Source: Megaleporinus macrocephalus (Eukaryota; Chordata; Actinopteri; Characiformes; Anostomidae). From it: a stretch of 64,000 bases of DNA. The notes under the pieces were generated by a model. It was not told the origin of the DNA, did not search any database, and saw only the letters and a list, made by a program, of their open reading frames with translations. Positions 1 to 12,260 of this stretch are shown piece by piece. Location of the stretch: assembly GCA_021613375.1 (NCBI GenBank), contig CM038722.1, positions 27,583,441 through 27,647,440 of the forward strand, read 5' to 3'. Made by a program: the position numbers and the translations under genes. Every line of letters starts with the position of its first letter. Within the stretch, counting starts at the first letter, position 1.

Positions 1-1908
1 TCCCCTCTCTCTTCTTCCACCCTCTTATATACCCTGTAGGCCGGTCTGGAATAAACCACTAAAGAATATATACACAGCACACTAAAACTTATACTAAAAC
101 TTATAACAGAAAGTGCCACATGTATTCATAATTTGATATTCTATAGCATGCTATTGTCCCATAATAAATATTTTTGGATCCCGCCTGCACCAGCGATTTT
201 CCCAAGTCCTGTGCAGACTGTAAAAGCTGCACTCCCTAAGGATACAAGTAAGTACCAGTTTCCAGTCCATTATGGTTCTTTTTTAAAAGTGTCTTGGGCA
301 GATGCCTCTAGAAGGAGGGTGATAGGTTAGGATGACCTACCTTATCACAAGGACCTAAATAAGTTATCATCATAATTGTGGGAATCATAAAGGAGACCGC
401 CCATCTATCAGTTTGTGAGCTAAAGCTAAAGTACAGTTGGGTTATGCAGCAGGACAATGAACTGAAGCACAAGCACACAAGCAAACCCAACTCTGAACAA
501 CTCAAAAGAAAGAAATGAGGGTTTGAGACAGGCCAAGTCAAAGTCCTGACTTGAATCCCTCTTGAAATGCTGCGGCAAGACCTTAAACAATGTGACAAAT
601 CAGCAAAAACTAAAAAAAAGCATAGGTGGGAGGCACTTTTTACTTCACAGCACTTTAAGGCCTCCAACTCCTTCACCGGGTCTTTTGTTGATTTTCTTGG
701 CATTCAGGTGAACCTTTCAGACCAAAGTTCTTTTAACCACTGGAGTTAATTGTGTCCCATTTGAATCTAGTACATTCAGGGCAGTGCTTTTTGTTAGTGT
801 GGGAAAGTGTGATTCATATACACAGACCATATGAAAAAAACAACATTTCTTATTACGAATTGTAAGGACCTTAGTGTCAAATACGACCCCATACAGCATA
901 TAATGGTGATTTCCAAATGAGGGTCATTCACGCACTACGGCTGTATCTGAGGAGAATACGTTTAAAGAAGACTTCTATATAAAGCCTCTCTCCCAGCCGC
1001 AGCGCTTCTGTTCAGCAGCCTACAGTTGGATGTGAAGACGCTGGCTGTGGACAGCAGTGCAGAAATGTCAAAGGCTGCTTTATGCACACTCAAAAGAGCA
1101 GAGTGGCTCCCAGCAGGGTGTCTGATCTAATATGCATGTCTGATCTATCCTCGCTAATACCACTTTCAATACCTCTGAAATGCACAGCATGAGAAGCTGA
1201 AAAGAAAGTGACAAAAATATAAGCCTTTTAAAGCTCTTCAAAACATGATCCATAATAACTCTTCAAACTGCAGATTTTTTATTCAGACACTAAATGTAAG
1301 ACTTCGCTAGAAAAGTACTGAGACTTATAAAATCTCTATTAATATAAGAAAAGTACCTACACACCACAGCTCAATTTTTTAAAGAGATTTTTTAAAAAAG
1401 TTAATTACATTTTTTGTAGTTAATTACAATGTTTTGTGATCATTTCAGTATACACATTTTTTATATATATAAATATATAATATATATATATTTTTCTTCC
1501 ATAATTTTTCTCAAGCTATTTTGAAGAATTTTGATTGGTCCATGCATTATATGTGTTATATATTAATTATATATTGTCCTATATATATATATATATACAT
1601 TTACATTTTACATTTCTTATAATGTACACTTATTGCACACATGCACACACACTTAAACTCTACACACTTTTTTCAGTGTAGCAGTGTGCAAATATGAGTC
1701 AAGGTGTAATTATATGTAAATAAGTTTTTGACTTTTTCTTATGTATATTGTATATACTGTGCTGTTAATTTCTCTATTTTTGTGGTGCTGTATCACTGTT
1801 CCCCACGGTCTTATCTTATTGATAAGATAAAGGCTTTTAAACAGTTGACATGCCTATATAACTATATACATGCCTATATGACTATATTCTACATGCCTAT
1901 ATGACTTT

Positions 1909-1911
<3 letters not shown>
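1..1911. other. Gene-free AT-rich DNA
   Basis: No coding exon was recognised. A fragment at about 1494-1550 (CAAGCTATTTTGAAG...TTGGTCCATG) matches the interior of the MITE family seen at 16690, 20150, 28620 and 62920. Positions 1380-1680 are AT-rich simple sequence. Confidence 0.5.

Positions 1912-1999
<88 letters not shown>
1912..1999. repeat. (TA)n microsatellite
   Basis: An uninterrupted TA run of about 88 bp. Confidence 0.98.
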
Positions 2000-2001
<2 letters not shown>

Positions 2002-2040
2002 TCCAAAACAGTTGCACAGTAAATAAAAACACAATACACA

Positions 2041-2950
2041 AATTCAGCTCTGTATTAATTTGAAATAGTACAAAGACAGCATATCAAAAGTTGAAATTAT
2101 GTCACAACTATAACAACTATTGTTAAAAACATCATGTTTAAAAAAGTTGGGACAGGGTTGTGTTTATGACTGTGTTCATTACCTCTTCTTTTAACAACAC
2201 TTATATCTAATATCATTAGAAGACCAGTTGCTGTGGTTTTGATGGTGAAATGTTTTCTGACCCAGCTCAGTATAGCATTTCAGCTGCTCAACAGTTCAGA
2301 GTCTGCTTTGTCATAATGCGCCAGATGTTTTCAGTGGGTGTTTAGTTTAGCACCTGGACTCTCTCACTACAGAGCCATGCTGTTTGGAACCTATTGAAAT
2401 GAGCAAGTCCTTGAAGAAGACGTCATAGCAGCGTAAGTGGCTCCAACACCTGAATATGTCATTCAGTGTTTGTGGAGCCTTCACAGATGTTCAACTCATC
2501 CATAGCATATGCACTAATGACCCACATACCATCACAGATGCTGATTCTGAACTGTGTGCTGATAGTAAGCGGGTTGGTCCGTCTCCTCTTTTATGGAGGC
2601 TTCCTCTTTGAGTTGTCGGACGATGGGACACTTTTCCACTTTGCCTCAGCCCACTTTGAGCTCGGGCACAGACAAGGTACCAGCGTTTCTGGGTCTGTTT
2701 ATATCTGTTTTTTTCTGTGCATGGTAGAGTTTTAAACGTGCTGTGTTCACAAACAAAAAGTGCTCCTGAGCCCATGTAATAATTTAACTACAGAATCGTC
2801 TGTGTTTTAAAAGCAATGCTGCCTGAAGGCCATGTTTTCTGGCTTGTGCCTTACATACAGAGAATTCTCCAGATTCTCTGAATCTTAAATTGATGTTATG
2901 TAGTGTAGATGATGAAATCAAGGTGTATTTTTTATAATTTATTTTTCTTT
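2041..2950 (-). mobile_element. Degenerate DNA-transposon-derived repeat
   Basis: Diverged segments match a repeat I know to be abundant in teleosts. They include AAAAAGTTGGGACAGG at about 2141, GAGCTCGGGCACAGA at about 2660, CTCCTGAGCCCATGTAAT at about 2762, and TCTCCAGATTCTCTGAATCT and GTAGATGATGAAATCA at about 2868-2920. No open frame survives and the ends are not clear. It abuts the 20-bp minisatellite. Family assignment is from memory; superfamily left open. Confidence 0.5.
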
Positions 2951-2954
2951 CAGG

Positions 2955-5525
2955 CAGCACATGGGTGTAGTGGTTAGTATGGTGGTGTAGTGGTTAGTAT
3001 GGTGGTGTAGTGGTTAGTACGGTGGTGTAGTGGTTAGTACGGTGGTGTAGTGGTTAGTATGGTGGTGTAGTGTTAGTATGGTAGTGTAGTGGTTAGTACG
3101 GTGGTGTAGTGGTTAGTATGGTGGTGTAGTGGTTAGTATGGTGGTGTAGTGGTTAGTACGGTGGTGTAGTGGTTAGTATGGTGGTATAGTGGTTAGTATG
3201 GTGGTGTAGTGTTAGTATGGTAGTGTAGTGGTTAGTACGGTGGTATAGTGGTTAGTATGGTGGTGTAGTGGTTAGTATGATGGTGTAGTGGTTAGTATGG
3301 TGGTGTAGTGGTTAGTATGGTGGTGTAGTGGTTAGTATAGTGGTGTAGTGGTTAGTACGGTGGTGTAGTGGTTAGTATGGTGGTGTAGTGGTTAGTATGG
3401 TGGTGTAGTGGTTAGTACGGTGGTGTAGTGGTTAGTATGGTGGTATAGTGGTTAGTACGGTGGTGTAGTGGTTAGTATGGTGGTGTAGTGGTTAGTACGG
3501 TGGTGTAGTGGTTAGTACGGTGGTGTAGTGGTTAGTATAGTGGTGTAGTGGTTAGTATGGTGGTGTAGTGGTTAGTATAGTGGTGTAGTGGTTAGTATGG
3601 TGGTGTAGTGGTTAGTATGGTGGTGTAGTGGTTAGTATGGTAGTGTAGTGGTTAGTAAAGTAGTGTAGTGGTTAGTATGGTGGTGTAGTGGTTAGTACGG
3701 TAGTGTAGTGGTTAGTATGGTGGTGTAGTGGTTAGTACGGTAGTGTAGTGGTTAGTAAAGTAGTGTAGTGGTTAGTATGGTGGTGTAGTGGTTAGTATGG
3801 TAGTGTAGTGGTTAGTAAAGTAGTGTAGTGGTTAGTATGGTGGTGTAGTGGTTAGTACGGTAGTGTAGTGGTTAGTAAAGTAGTGTAGGGGTTAGTATGG
3901 TGGTGTAGTGGTTAGTATGGTGGTGTAGTGGTTAGTAAGGTGGTGTAGTGGTTAGTATGGTGATGTAGTGGTTAGTAAAGTAGTGTAGTGGTTAGTAAGG
4001 TGGTGTAGTGGTTAGTATGGTGGTGTAGTGGTTAGTACGGTGGTGTAGTGGTTAGTATGGTGGTGTAGTGGTTAGTACGGTAGTGTAGTGGTTAGTAAAG
4101 TAGTATAGTGGTTAGTATGGTGGTGTAGTGGTTAGTATGGTGGTGTAGTGGTTTGTTTGGTGGTGTAGTGGTTAGTATGGTGGTGTAGTGGTTAGTACGG
4201 TAGTGTAGTGGTTAGTATGGTGATGTAGTGGTTAGTATGGTGGTGTAGTGGTTTGTTTGGTGGTGTAGTGGTTAGTATGGTGGTGTAGTGGTTAGTACGG
4301 TAGTGTAGTGGTTAGTACGGTAGTGTAGTGGTTAGTACGGTGGTGTAGTGGTTAGTACGGTAGTGTAGTGGTTAGTATGGTGATGTAGTGGTTAGTATGG
4401 TGGTGTAGTGGTTTGTTTGGTGGTGTAGTGGTTAGTATGGTGGTGTAGTGGTTAGTAAGGTGGTGTAGTGGTTAGTATGGTGATGTAGTGGTTAGTATGG
4501 TGGTGTAGTGGTTAGTAAGGTGGTGTAGTGGTTAGTATGGTGATGTAGTGGTTAGTATGGTGGTGTAGTGGTTTGTTTGGTGGTGTAGTGGTTAGTATGG
4601 TGGTGTAGTGGTTTGTTTGGTGGTGTAGTGGTTAGTATGGTGGTGTAGTGGTTAGTACGGTAGTGTAGTGGTTTGTTTGGTGGTGTAGTGGTTAGTACGG
4701 TGGTGTAGTGGTTAGTATGGTGGTGTAGTGGTTAGTATGGTGGTGTAGTGGTTAGTACGGTGGTGTAGTGGTTAGTATGGTGGTATAGTGGTTAGTACGG
4801 TGGTGTAGTGGTTAGTATGGTGGTGTAGTGGTTAGTACGGTGGTGTAGTGGTTAGTACGGTGGTGTAGTGGTTAGTATAGTGGTGTAGTGGTTAGTACGG
4901 TAGTGTAGTGGTTAGTATGGTGGTGTAGTGGTTAGTAAGGTGGTGTAGTGGTTAGTATGGTGGTGTAGTGGTTAGTATGGTGGTGTAGTGGTTAGTAAGG
5001 TGGTGTAGTGGTTAGTATGGTGATGTAGTGGTTAGTATGGTGGTGTAGTGGTTTGTTTGGTGGTGTAGTATTTAGTATGGTGGTGTAGTGGTTAGTATGG
5101 TGGTGTAGTGGTTAGTATGGTGATGTAGTGGTTAGTATGGTGGTGTAGTGGTTAGTATGGTGGTGTAGTATTTAGTATGGTGGTGTAGTGGTTAGTATGG
5201 TGGTGTAGTGGTTAGTATGGTGGTGTAGTGGTTAGTATGGTGGTGTAGTGGTTAGTATGGTGGTGTAGTGGTTAGTATGGTGGTGTAGTGGTTAGTATGG
5301 TGGTGTAGTGGTTAGTAAGGTGGTGTAGTGGTTAGTATGGTGGTGTAGTGGTTAGTACGGTGGTGTAGTGGTTAGTAAGGTGGTGTAGTGGTTAGTATGG
5401 TGGTGTAGTGGTTAGTACGGTGGTGTAGTGGTTAGTAAGGTGGTGTAGTGGTTAGTATGGTGATGTAGTGGTTAGTATGGTGGTGTAGTGGTTTGTTTGG
5501 TGGTGTAGTGGTTAGTATGGTGGTA
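2955..5525. repeat. 20-bp minisatellite with tRNA-like A-box, ~128 copies
   Basis: Tandem copies of GGTGTAGTGGTTAGTATGGT with point variants (GTACGG, GTAAAG, GTTTGTTTGG, GTGATGTAG). A few copies are 19 bp. The array starts inside GGCAGCACATGGGTGTAGTGG, the tRNA-like head of a common fish interspersed repeat, and ends at AAGCAGATACTGGATGGAT, which looks like that repeat's 3' tail. Each unit contains TGGTGTAGTGG, which satisfies the Pol III A-box consensus TRGYNNARNNG. No B-box (GGTTCRANYCC) was seen in the array. Apparent frames across it are simple-repeat artefacts. Confidence 0.95.
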
Positions 5526-5863
5526 TAAAAAAGCAGATACTGGATGGATTTTTATTTTATGATGAGCAATATGGTTTTTAAATTGTTGTACATTTTTCAA
5601 AAGTCTCTGTTTTAAACCCAGTGATGTTTGTTATGAGATGTTTAACCAGGCTTTTTTGTCATCACAACAATTCACCGGTCTTTTGTTGCCCAGTTGCCCA
5701 AAACGACCATATACTTTTTCATAAAACGTGAGATTTTCCAATTTCAACATTTGATGTGTTGGCTATATTTAATTAGATAAAGATTTTCAGTTGGTGGGAG
5801 CAGATCAGACACAGAAGTGCTGCTAAAATATTGTTTATTCACTGCTTATTATTCTATAAACCC

Positions 5864-5906
<43 letters not shown>

Positions 5907-6045
5907 ATTATACACAATTTTTGCTGCATAAAAGCACACAAATATGTTAACTGGACAGAAAGAAAAGAAAACCCAGAACAATAAGCTATAAGTGCTTTAA
6001 GGAATGCTGGAAAAGCTGGAAGTGCTGATTCACAGCTGTCGCAGC
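5526..6045. repeat. Duplicated block, copy A
   Basis: From TTTTTATTTTATGATGAG (about 5550) to the GCTGGAAGTGCTGATTCA segment (about 6030) this closely matches 7440-7905, including the internal (TTA)n tract (5867-5905). Copy A carries some extra sequence (about 5645-5680) and lies directly after the 20-bp minisatellite. Confidence 0.85.
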
Positions 6046-6245
6046 TGATGCAGTAGTAATAGGTGGCTCAGATTCTGTGGTGTGGATTGCACTTCACGCC
6101 TGTTCTCCTGGGGCAACATGGGCAAAACGTTTGATCTGCACTGCAGGATGAAGATCTCGCAAGGGTGCACACATGGTCTGCGTGAACATGAGTTTAGAAC
6201 ATATTTGACATATGTTTCAAACTCTATCAAGTTTACCCTCCAGTG

Positions 6246-6283
<38 letters not shown>

Positions 6284-7189
6284 TGCAAACCGGGGGTCTT
6301 AGAGAGGTTTAGGCTCTTCAGTTTTCAGCCTTTAAAGAGGAATAAAATTCTTTTTTTAGACTTGAACACCTTTTCTAGGAAGTTTATTCACTCTACACTC
6401 ACACACAGACGTGTGAACTCCCCCTCATTTAATTCCATGTTTTCTTGACTTTCTGAGTGAAAACAAGGTAACACCTTCTCCCTATACAGGCAGCAAACTT
6501 AAGTATGGTATATTCTTCTTCCATTTCTTTTTCTTAATGCAACGTTTAACATAGAAAACCCCATCTCTTCCTGCCACGCTTTGCTTCTTCCTGTCCGCCT
6601 ATGCTTTTGTTTACTCTGTTCGCTCATTATCCATGTGCTTATGTTTGTTTTGGTTGTTTGCTTTTACTTGTCTCCGCCCTCTTGTTACATCCCTCACCTG
6701 CTCCTAGTTTGTGGCTTCACCCAGTCCCAGGTGTTCGCAGTTTCCTGTGTCTCACTTCTACCCTCTACCGGTCTTAGTCTAGGATTGTGGTAATACAGTG
6801 GTTGTTGGTTGTGTTGTGTTTCTCCGTTTGTGTAACACTGGTTGTTATTATCTGCATTATCTTCTATAACAAAGTCATGACATGAGTGTTTCTATCTGTT
6901 TTTCTAAACATCTGTATAATTCAGTCTATAAGGCCTACGTCAGCCTGAGGGGCGGAGGAACTTGCAGACTCTTTACAGTGGGGGTGATTTTATTGTACAT
7001 TTTATTGTATTCGTTATCAAATCCACCAGTGAACCTACTCTTTTATATATTTAATATGTAGAGGTGATGGTGGGAATATAAATGGGCAAATTCTGAAAAG
7101 GTATGTTTTTTTTGAGGACAGTGCCCTGCATGTATCCCTCTGGCATAAGCGTTTTTTTTAAATAACTCAAGTTTTAGTCCCAAATTATT
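6046..7189. other. Gene-free; (CA)n at 6247-6281; pyrimidine-rich tract
   Basis: This stretch holds a (CA)n microsatellite and a T/C-rich stretch (about 6560-6800), whose composition recalls the LTR-like sequence at 26379-26747. No exon was recognised. Confidence 0.4.
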
Positions 7190-7440
7190 AGAATTGTTAT
7201 GCAGTTCCTATGAGGGAGCTTTTAGAGGCTTTCAACTCAGATGTCTGGTTCCCATCCCCACCACTGAACACCCCACCATCAGTTCTCCCACAGTCCAAAC
7301 ACATGCGTGTTAGGTTGATCGTCACTCTAAATTGCCTGTGAATGTGTGTTGGCCATGTGATGGACTGGCGATCTGTCCATGGTGTACGCAAGTTCCTCCC
7401 CCCGTGACCCCAACTTACAGGATAAAGCAGATGATATCGA
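7190..7440. repeat. Body of tRNA-head/SINE-like interspersed repeat
   Basis: The order CCCACAGTCCAAACACATGC, then CTCTAAATTGCCTG, then GATGGACTGGCGATCTGTCC, then TGGTGTACGC, then GGATAAAGCAGAT is the conserved body and tail of a fish repeat whose head is GGTGTAGTGGTTAGC. A second, shorter copy of the body is at 28044-28110. It precedes duplicated block copy B. Confidence 0.7.
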
Positions 7441-7738
7441 ATTTTTATTTTATGATGAGACATATGGTTTTTAAATTGTACATTTTTCAAAAGTCTATTT
7501 TTTAAACCCAGTAATGTTCGTTTACCAGTCTTTTGTTGTCCAAGTCTCAACCTATGGTTGGCATTAAATCCAAAACGACCATATACTTTTTCATAAAACA
7601 TGAGATTTCCCAATTTCAACATTTGATGTGTTGGCTATATTTAATTAGATAAAGATTTTCAGTTGGTGGGAGCAGATCAGATACTGAAGTGCTGCTGAAA
7701 TAATGTTTATTCACTGCTTATTATTCTATAAACACCAC

Positions 7739-7789
<51 letters not shown>

Positions 7790-7905
7790 CAGTTTTTGCT
7801 GCATAAAAGCACACAGATATGTTAACTGGACAAAAAGAAAAGAAAACCCAGAACAATAAGCTATAAGTGCTTTAAGGAATGCTGGAAAAGCTTGAAGTGC
7901 TGATT
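7441..7905. repeat. Duplicated block, copy B
   Basis: Second copy of 5540-6045, with a (TTA)n run at 7739-7788. It is followed at 7925-8030 by a repeat of the 7195-7260 segment (CAGTTCCTATGAGGGAG...CAACTCAGATGTCTGGTTCC). Confidence 0.85.
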
Positions 7906-8030
7906 CAAACTGAATCCAAACTGTTAGAACTGTTAGAACTGTTCATGCAGTTCCTATGAGGGAGATTTGGAGGCTTTCAACTCAGATGTCTGGTTCCCGT
8001 CATCACCACTGAGATCAGTTCTGACTCAGT

Positions 8031-8801
8031 AAGTTCCTCTAGAATGAAGCATTTCACACCAACATTCTCTGAAATTCATTGTTTACACCTTAAACACTTT
8101 TTATTATTAATTATACAGAGGTTTCATGAGCATTTAGTTCATGCGTACAGGCTTTTGCCGACTGTAGCTGGATGCTGCCATCCAAAATAAACTTTCTGAA
8201 GTTGCGGGGTGAGCTAGTGAGCTGGTATCATTCCATTGAGCCCCACTTGACATAGGAAGGGGAGCCAAATCTGAATGGCTTGTTTAATACCATGTTTTCT
8301 GTTCTGGGCAGCCCACAAATAATTGGCTGGGTTGTCTTATTTCACTGTTTGTCACAGTTTGTGGGTTGGTTGGCACTGTATATACCCGAATGTATGTTCA
8401 GAGGAATCTGAAAAAGTGAATTCTTCATAGTAAGTCTCCTTAAAAGTCTCCACTCGATACTGCTGGCAATAACAGTTACTTATTTTGGAGTTAGCCAGTG
8501 AGTTAAACTTGAATTCTGGTAAAAGCTCTTGTTTTTAGGTTTGGTCCTCCTCCTGTGTGTACTTGTATCATTGTGCCATCTGTTTCCTGCATGCTTAGTA
8601 AGTCGCTATGGAGAAGAGCATCTGCTAAATGAATAAATGTAAGCATGTCTGCTGGTAGCACTTCTCACTGAATAATAAATGGGCCCACTGTAGCACTGTA
8701 TGTGATGTTTATCAACTGTATATATAAACATACTCTAAGCATTCTAATTAGAGAATTCAGCTACTTTCCCTGACACAGGTGCCCATAGCTTGTGCAATTC
8801 A
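8031..8801. other. Gene-free; LINE/SINE-tail-like segment at ~8600-8645
   Basis: The only recognisable part is GCATCTGCTAAATGAATAAA (about 8618), resembling the 3' tail of a common fish retroelement. Its reverse complement family member is at about 24950-24990 (CATTTATCCAGAGCGACTTA). Confidence 0.4.
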
Positions 8802-9080
8802 ATATATATATATATATATATATATATCCCCACTGTGAGCAAGCCAGAGGTGACAGTGGTAAGGAAAAACTTCCTCAGACTGGAGAAAGAAACCTTGGGA
8901 GGAACCAAGACTCTCAAGAGGAGAACCATCCTCCTCTGGTCAAACAGTATTTACAGGTTAATAAACTAAATACCAAAGAAAAGCTGAGAGAATCTCTGTT
9001 TGATGTCTGGATGGCAAAGCTTTAGAAGCTGCACAGGTAGAGGCAGCCTCTGACTGAAAGGTGGGAGTGGATAGAAACAG
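8802..9080 (+). repeat. (TA)n then dispersed repeat copy 1
   Basis: A short TA run (8802-8827), then GTGAGCAAGCCAGAGGTGAC...GAGAGAATCTC, which matches 21763-21960 (GTGAGCAAGCCAGAGGCGAT...) along about 190 bp. It is a recognisable fish interspersed family; class not certain. Confidence 0.75.
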
Positions 9081-9089
9081 TCCCATCTT

Positions 9090-9300
9090 GTCTCAATGCT
9101 GGTACATCTGGATAATACAGTGATGTATAATCTCCATAGATAAAAAAAGAAGAATTAGACACTCTAAGGTCAGCCACAGGGGTATAAAGCCCCTCAGCAT
9201 TGGGATGTATAGCAGTGGAACTGTGTTCTCTGGAGTGATGGAGCTCCCACCAGTGTCTTTGGGATAAGTTGAAGTGATCCAGATTAGATCATCCAACATC
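9090..9300 (-). repeat. Dispersed repeat, inverted relative to 31840-31970
   Basis: The reverse complement (CTCCATCACTCCAGAGAACA...GGGGCTTTATACCCC) aligns with 31880-31960. There is no coding potential beyond chance frames. Confidence 0.75.
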
Positions 9301-9639
9301 AGTACAAGACCTCACCAATGCTCTCGTGACAGAATGCAATCCAATACCCAAAGCAATGTTTCAACATCCTGTCAAAAGATTGTAAGTCATAAGAAGAATT
9401 TAGTTTAAGCTTTTGAGATCAGTCCTCATCAGGCCTCTGAGAGTTGGCAGAGGCTGAAGCAGATGTGTTACTCCAATGAAAACATCCCGCGTGAGAGACA
9501 CCAGTCACAAACGGCATTTGGCATAAAGACTGGAATAATTATAATCCTCTTCTTTCCCAGCCACACTCTTTCTCCGCTTCCCCAGAGACTCCAGCATGCC
9601 AATTAGCAGTGCTAGCATGTTCGTTCCTGTTATATGTGA

Positions 9640-10335
9640 GACTGTGTTTAATTATCGGTTTTGCAGGAGATTGGATCTATGAATGATACTTTTCCTTCTT
9701 TTTTTCTCACCTGGTGATACTTCTTTTCTTTTTCATATGGCCTCTACCGTGGCTTCATACCTCATATACCACTTACACATGCTGTTTCAAAGATCTGCGC
9801 AATGCAGTATGTGGACTAAAGTGATGGGAAACACCTCTTCTGCTCTGCCACTAACACTAACATCAGTACAAAAACTGTCTGCCAGGAGCTTTAAGCCTTT
9901 GGTTTTCATGGCTGAGCAGCTGCAAGCAAGCTTTACATCACCAACCACAATGCCAAGCGTTGGATGGAGTGGTGTGAAGCGCCGCCACTGGACTCTGGAG
10001 CAGTGGACACGTGTTCTGTGGACGCTACCCACCTGATTGCATTGCGTTGTTTGAGTTTGTGTGGTGGTACTTGACTGGCCTGCACAGAGACCTCACCTCA
10101 ATGTATTGTGATCCAGGCATCGGTGTCTGACCTTACATATGCTCTTCTTGACAAGTGGGCACAAAGTTCCACAGACACACTATTCTAAAATCTTACAGAA
10201 AGCTTCCCTGGTATAGCTGCAAAGGGAGGAACAACTCCATATTAGTGCCTACAAATTTAGAATGGGATCTTATAGAAGCTCCTGTGGGTGTAATATGTAG
10301 GTGTCCCAATACTTTTGTCCTTATAGTGATTTGTA
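9640..10335 (+). mobile_element. Non-autonomous Tc1/mariner-like element fragment
   Basis: The sequence from about 9760 to GGTGTCCCAATACTTTTGTC (10300-10320) followed by CTTATAGTG is the interior and 3' terminus of a repeat family widespread in fish. The segment CACTGGACTCTGGAGCAGTGG (9979-9999) matches a Tc1-like transposase coding remnant. The reading frame at 9683-10036 is a fortuitous frame across this relic. Confidence 0.6.
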
Positions 10336-10418
10336 TGTGTTATTTGAACACATTCTTTTTGTCCTCATTTGTTCAGCATCCATGGGTTTGTGAAAGGCGC
10401 TGCATAAGTGCAACCTAT

Positions 10419-10421
<3 letters not shown>

Positions 10422-10511
<90 letters not shown>
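10422..10511. repeat. (TA)n(TG)n compound microsatellite
   Basis: TA run 10422-10478 joined to TG run 10478-10511. Confidence 0.97.
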
Positions 10512-10512
<1 letters not shown>

Positions 10513-10549
10513 TTGTTGGAAGTTGTGTGTGGGTGGAGCTTGCTTGAAT

Positions 10550-10862
10550 GACCACACTGACAGTCACACTGTTTGTGAAGCAGGCGTAAGATCAGCAGTG
10601 TGTCAGCTGGAGTGGTGTGAAGATCAGCATCACTGGACTTTGGAGAGCTCGCTGTGACCAGCTACACTTCACCATCTGGCAGTCTGACAGACGTATCTGG
10701 ATTTGGTGGACACCAGAAGAACACTGCCTATAATAAAGTTTGGTGGAGGAGGGATAATCTGGGACTGTTGCCAAACATGGTCTAATGTAAAAAAATATGA
10801 AAGACCTTTACTGAGTCCTGGCCTTAACCCTGTTCAGCACCTTTGGAAAAAGAAGAACAAGG
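10550..10862 (+). pseudogene. Tc1-like transposase relic
   Basis: Broken-frame translation shows remnants of a Tc1-like DDE transposase: [20 protein letters not shown], then [11 protein letters not shown], then [13 protein letters not shown], in the family order. Frames change at least twice and part of the catalytic core is missing, so it is inactive. It is truncated on the right by the TATC array. Confidence 0.8.
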
Positions 10863-10868
10863 ATGATC

Positions 10869-10894
10869 CATCTATCTCTCTATTCATCTGTTTG

Positions 10895-10961
<67 letters not shown>

Positions 10962-10970
10962 GTAGATCTA

Positions 10971-11039
<69 letters not shown>

Positions 11040-11046
11040 GTAGATC

Positions 11047-11113
<67 letters not shown>

Positions 11114-11120
11114 GTAGATC

Positions 11121-11175
<55 letters not shown>

Positions 11176-11182
11176 GTAGGTC

Positions 11183-11245
<63 letters not shown>

Positions 11246-11258
11246 GTTGGTAGGTCTA

Positions 11259-11339
<81 letters not shown>

Positions 11340-11348
11340 GTTGGTAGG

Positions 11349-11419
<71 letters not shown>

Positions 11420-11432
11420 GTTGGTAGGTCTA

Positions 11433-11505
<73 letters not shown>

Positions 11506-11518
11506 GTTGGTAGGTCTA

Positions 11519-11587
<69 letters not shown>

Positions 11588-11600
11588 GTTGGTAGGTCTA

Positions 11601-11673
<73 letters not shown>

Positions 11674-11686
11674 GTTGGTAGGTCTA

Positions 11687-11769
<83 letters not shown>
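10869..11769. repeat. (TATC)n array with higher-order interruptions
   Basis: About 900 bp of TATC tetranucleotide. The left third is broken by TGTAGATC(T) at about 10961, 11039 and 11113, with TGTAGG at 11175. The right part is broken by TGTTGGTAGGTCTATA-type blocks at 11245, 11339, 11419, 11505, 11587 and 11674, spaced 94, 80, 86, 82 and 87 bp. The LSIY translations of this region are not a protein. Confidence 0.97.
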
Positions 11770-11819
11770 TGCTACACACGTGTGTCGTTCTCTACTAATA
11801 AAAACATGTGTCATGTGAA

Positions 11820-12130
11820 ATCAGCTTTATTTGGATCCTACGCTGATGCTCTATTTATATAGTAATCTAGTGAACCCCTCCCTGAAAGCCCACCTACTGC
11901 ACTCTGAAGGAAAACCTGACTGACAGCATGATGAGATGATGGTGGCGGAACTGATTAAGCGCATTGTGTCTGACTTTAGTGTTGTCTAAGAGATGGGAAG
12001 AGTACTGTGTTTGGCCTTTTCTCGTTCGCAGCCAGCGGCTCTCCCACGCCCAGCGTCTGTTCAAATCCGTATTTATAGCTGCCTGTCCTTCCAATCAGCA
12101 CGGCTAATTTAATGCCTTTGTCGTTCTATC
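11820..12130. other. Unique, balanced-composition noncoding block
   Basis: No repeat family or exon was recognised. Complexity and GC are higher than in the surroundings. A conserved noncoding element is possible but unproven. Confidence 0.25.
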
Positions 12131-12260
12131 TCTCTCTATCTCTCCCCTCTATTTCAATTCTCAGTTCTCAATTCAAAGCAGCTTTACTGGCATGACAGCA
12201 AAATGAAATTACAGCACTTCCACAGCATGTAAATCACTCTGTATCGTATAACAGTCCATT
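12130..12260. repeat. Retroelement-tail-like segment
   Basis: TCTCAATTCAAAGCAGCTTTACTGGCATGAC resembles the terminal part of fish LINE 3' regions (a 'tttattggcatgac' motif). It is short and its orientation is uncertain. Confidence 0.35.

Noticed and set aside
2466..2775. Two overlapping ORFs of about 90 codons
   Set aside because: Both lie in a diverged interspersed repeat and show no domain.
3000..5520. Cluster of tRNA genes
   Set aside because: The A-box-like unit repeats every 20 bp but there is no anticodon arm, T-arm or B-box, so no tRNA can fold.
7197..7622. 141-codon minus-strand ORF
   Set aside because: It crosses the SINE-like body and duplicated block B; no domain.
9683..10036. 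117-codon ORF as a gene
   Set aside because: It overlaps a recognisable Tc1-like relic, and its frame does not follow the transposase frame.
10703..11818. LSIYLSIY frames
   Set aside because: (TATC)n translated; no gene context.
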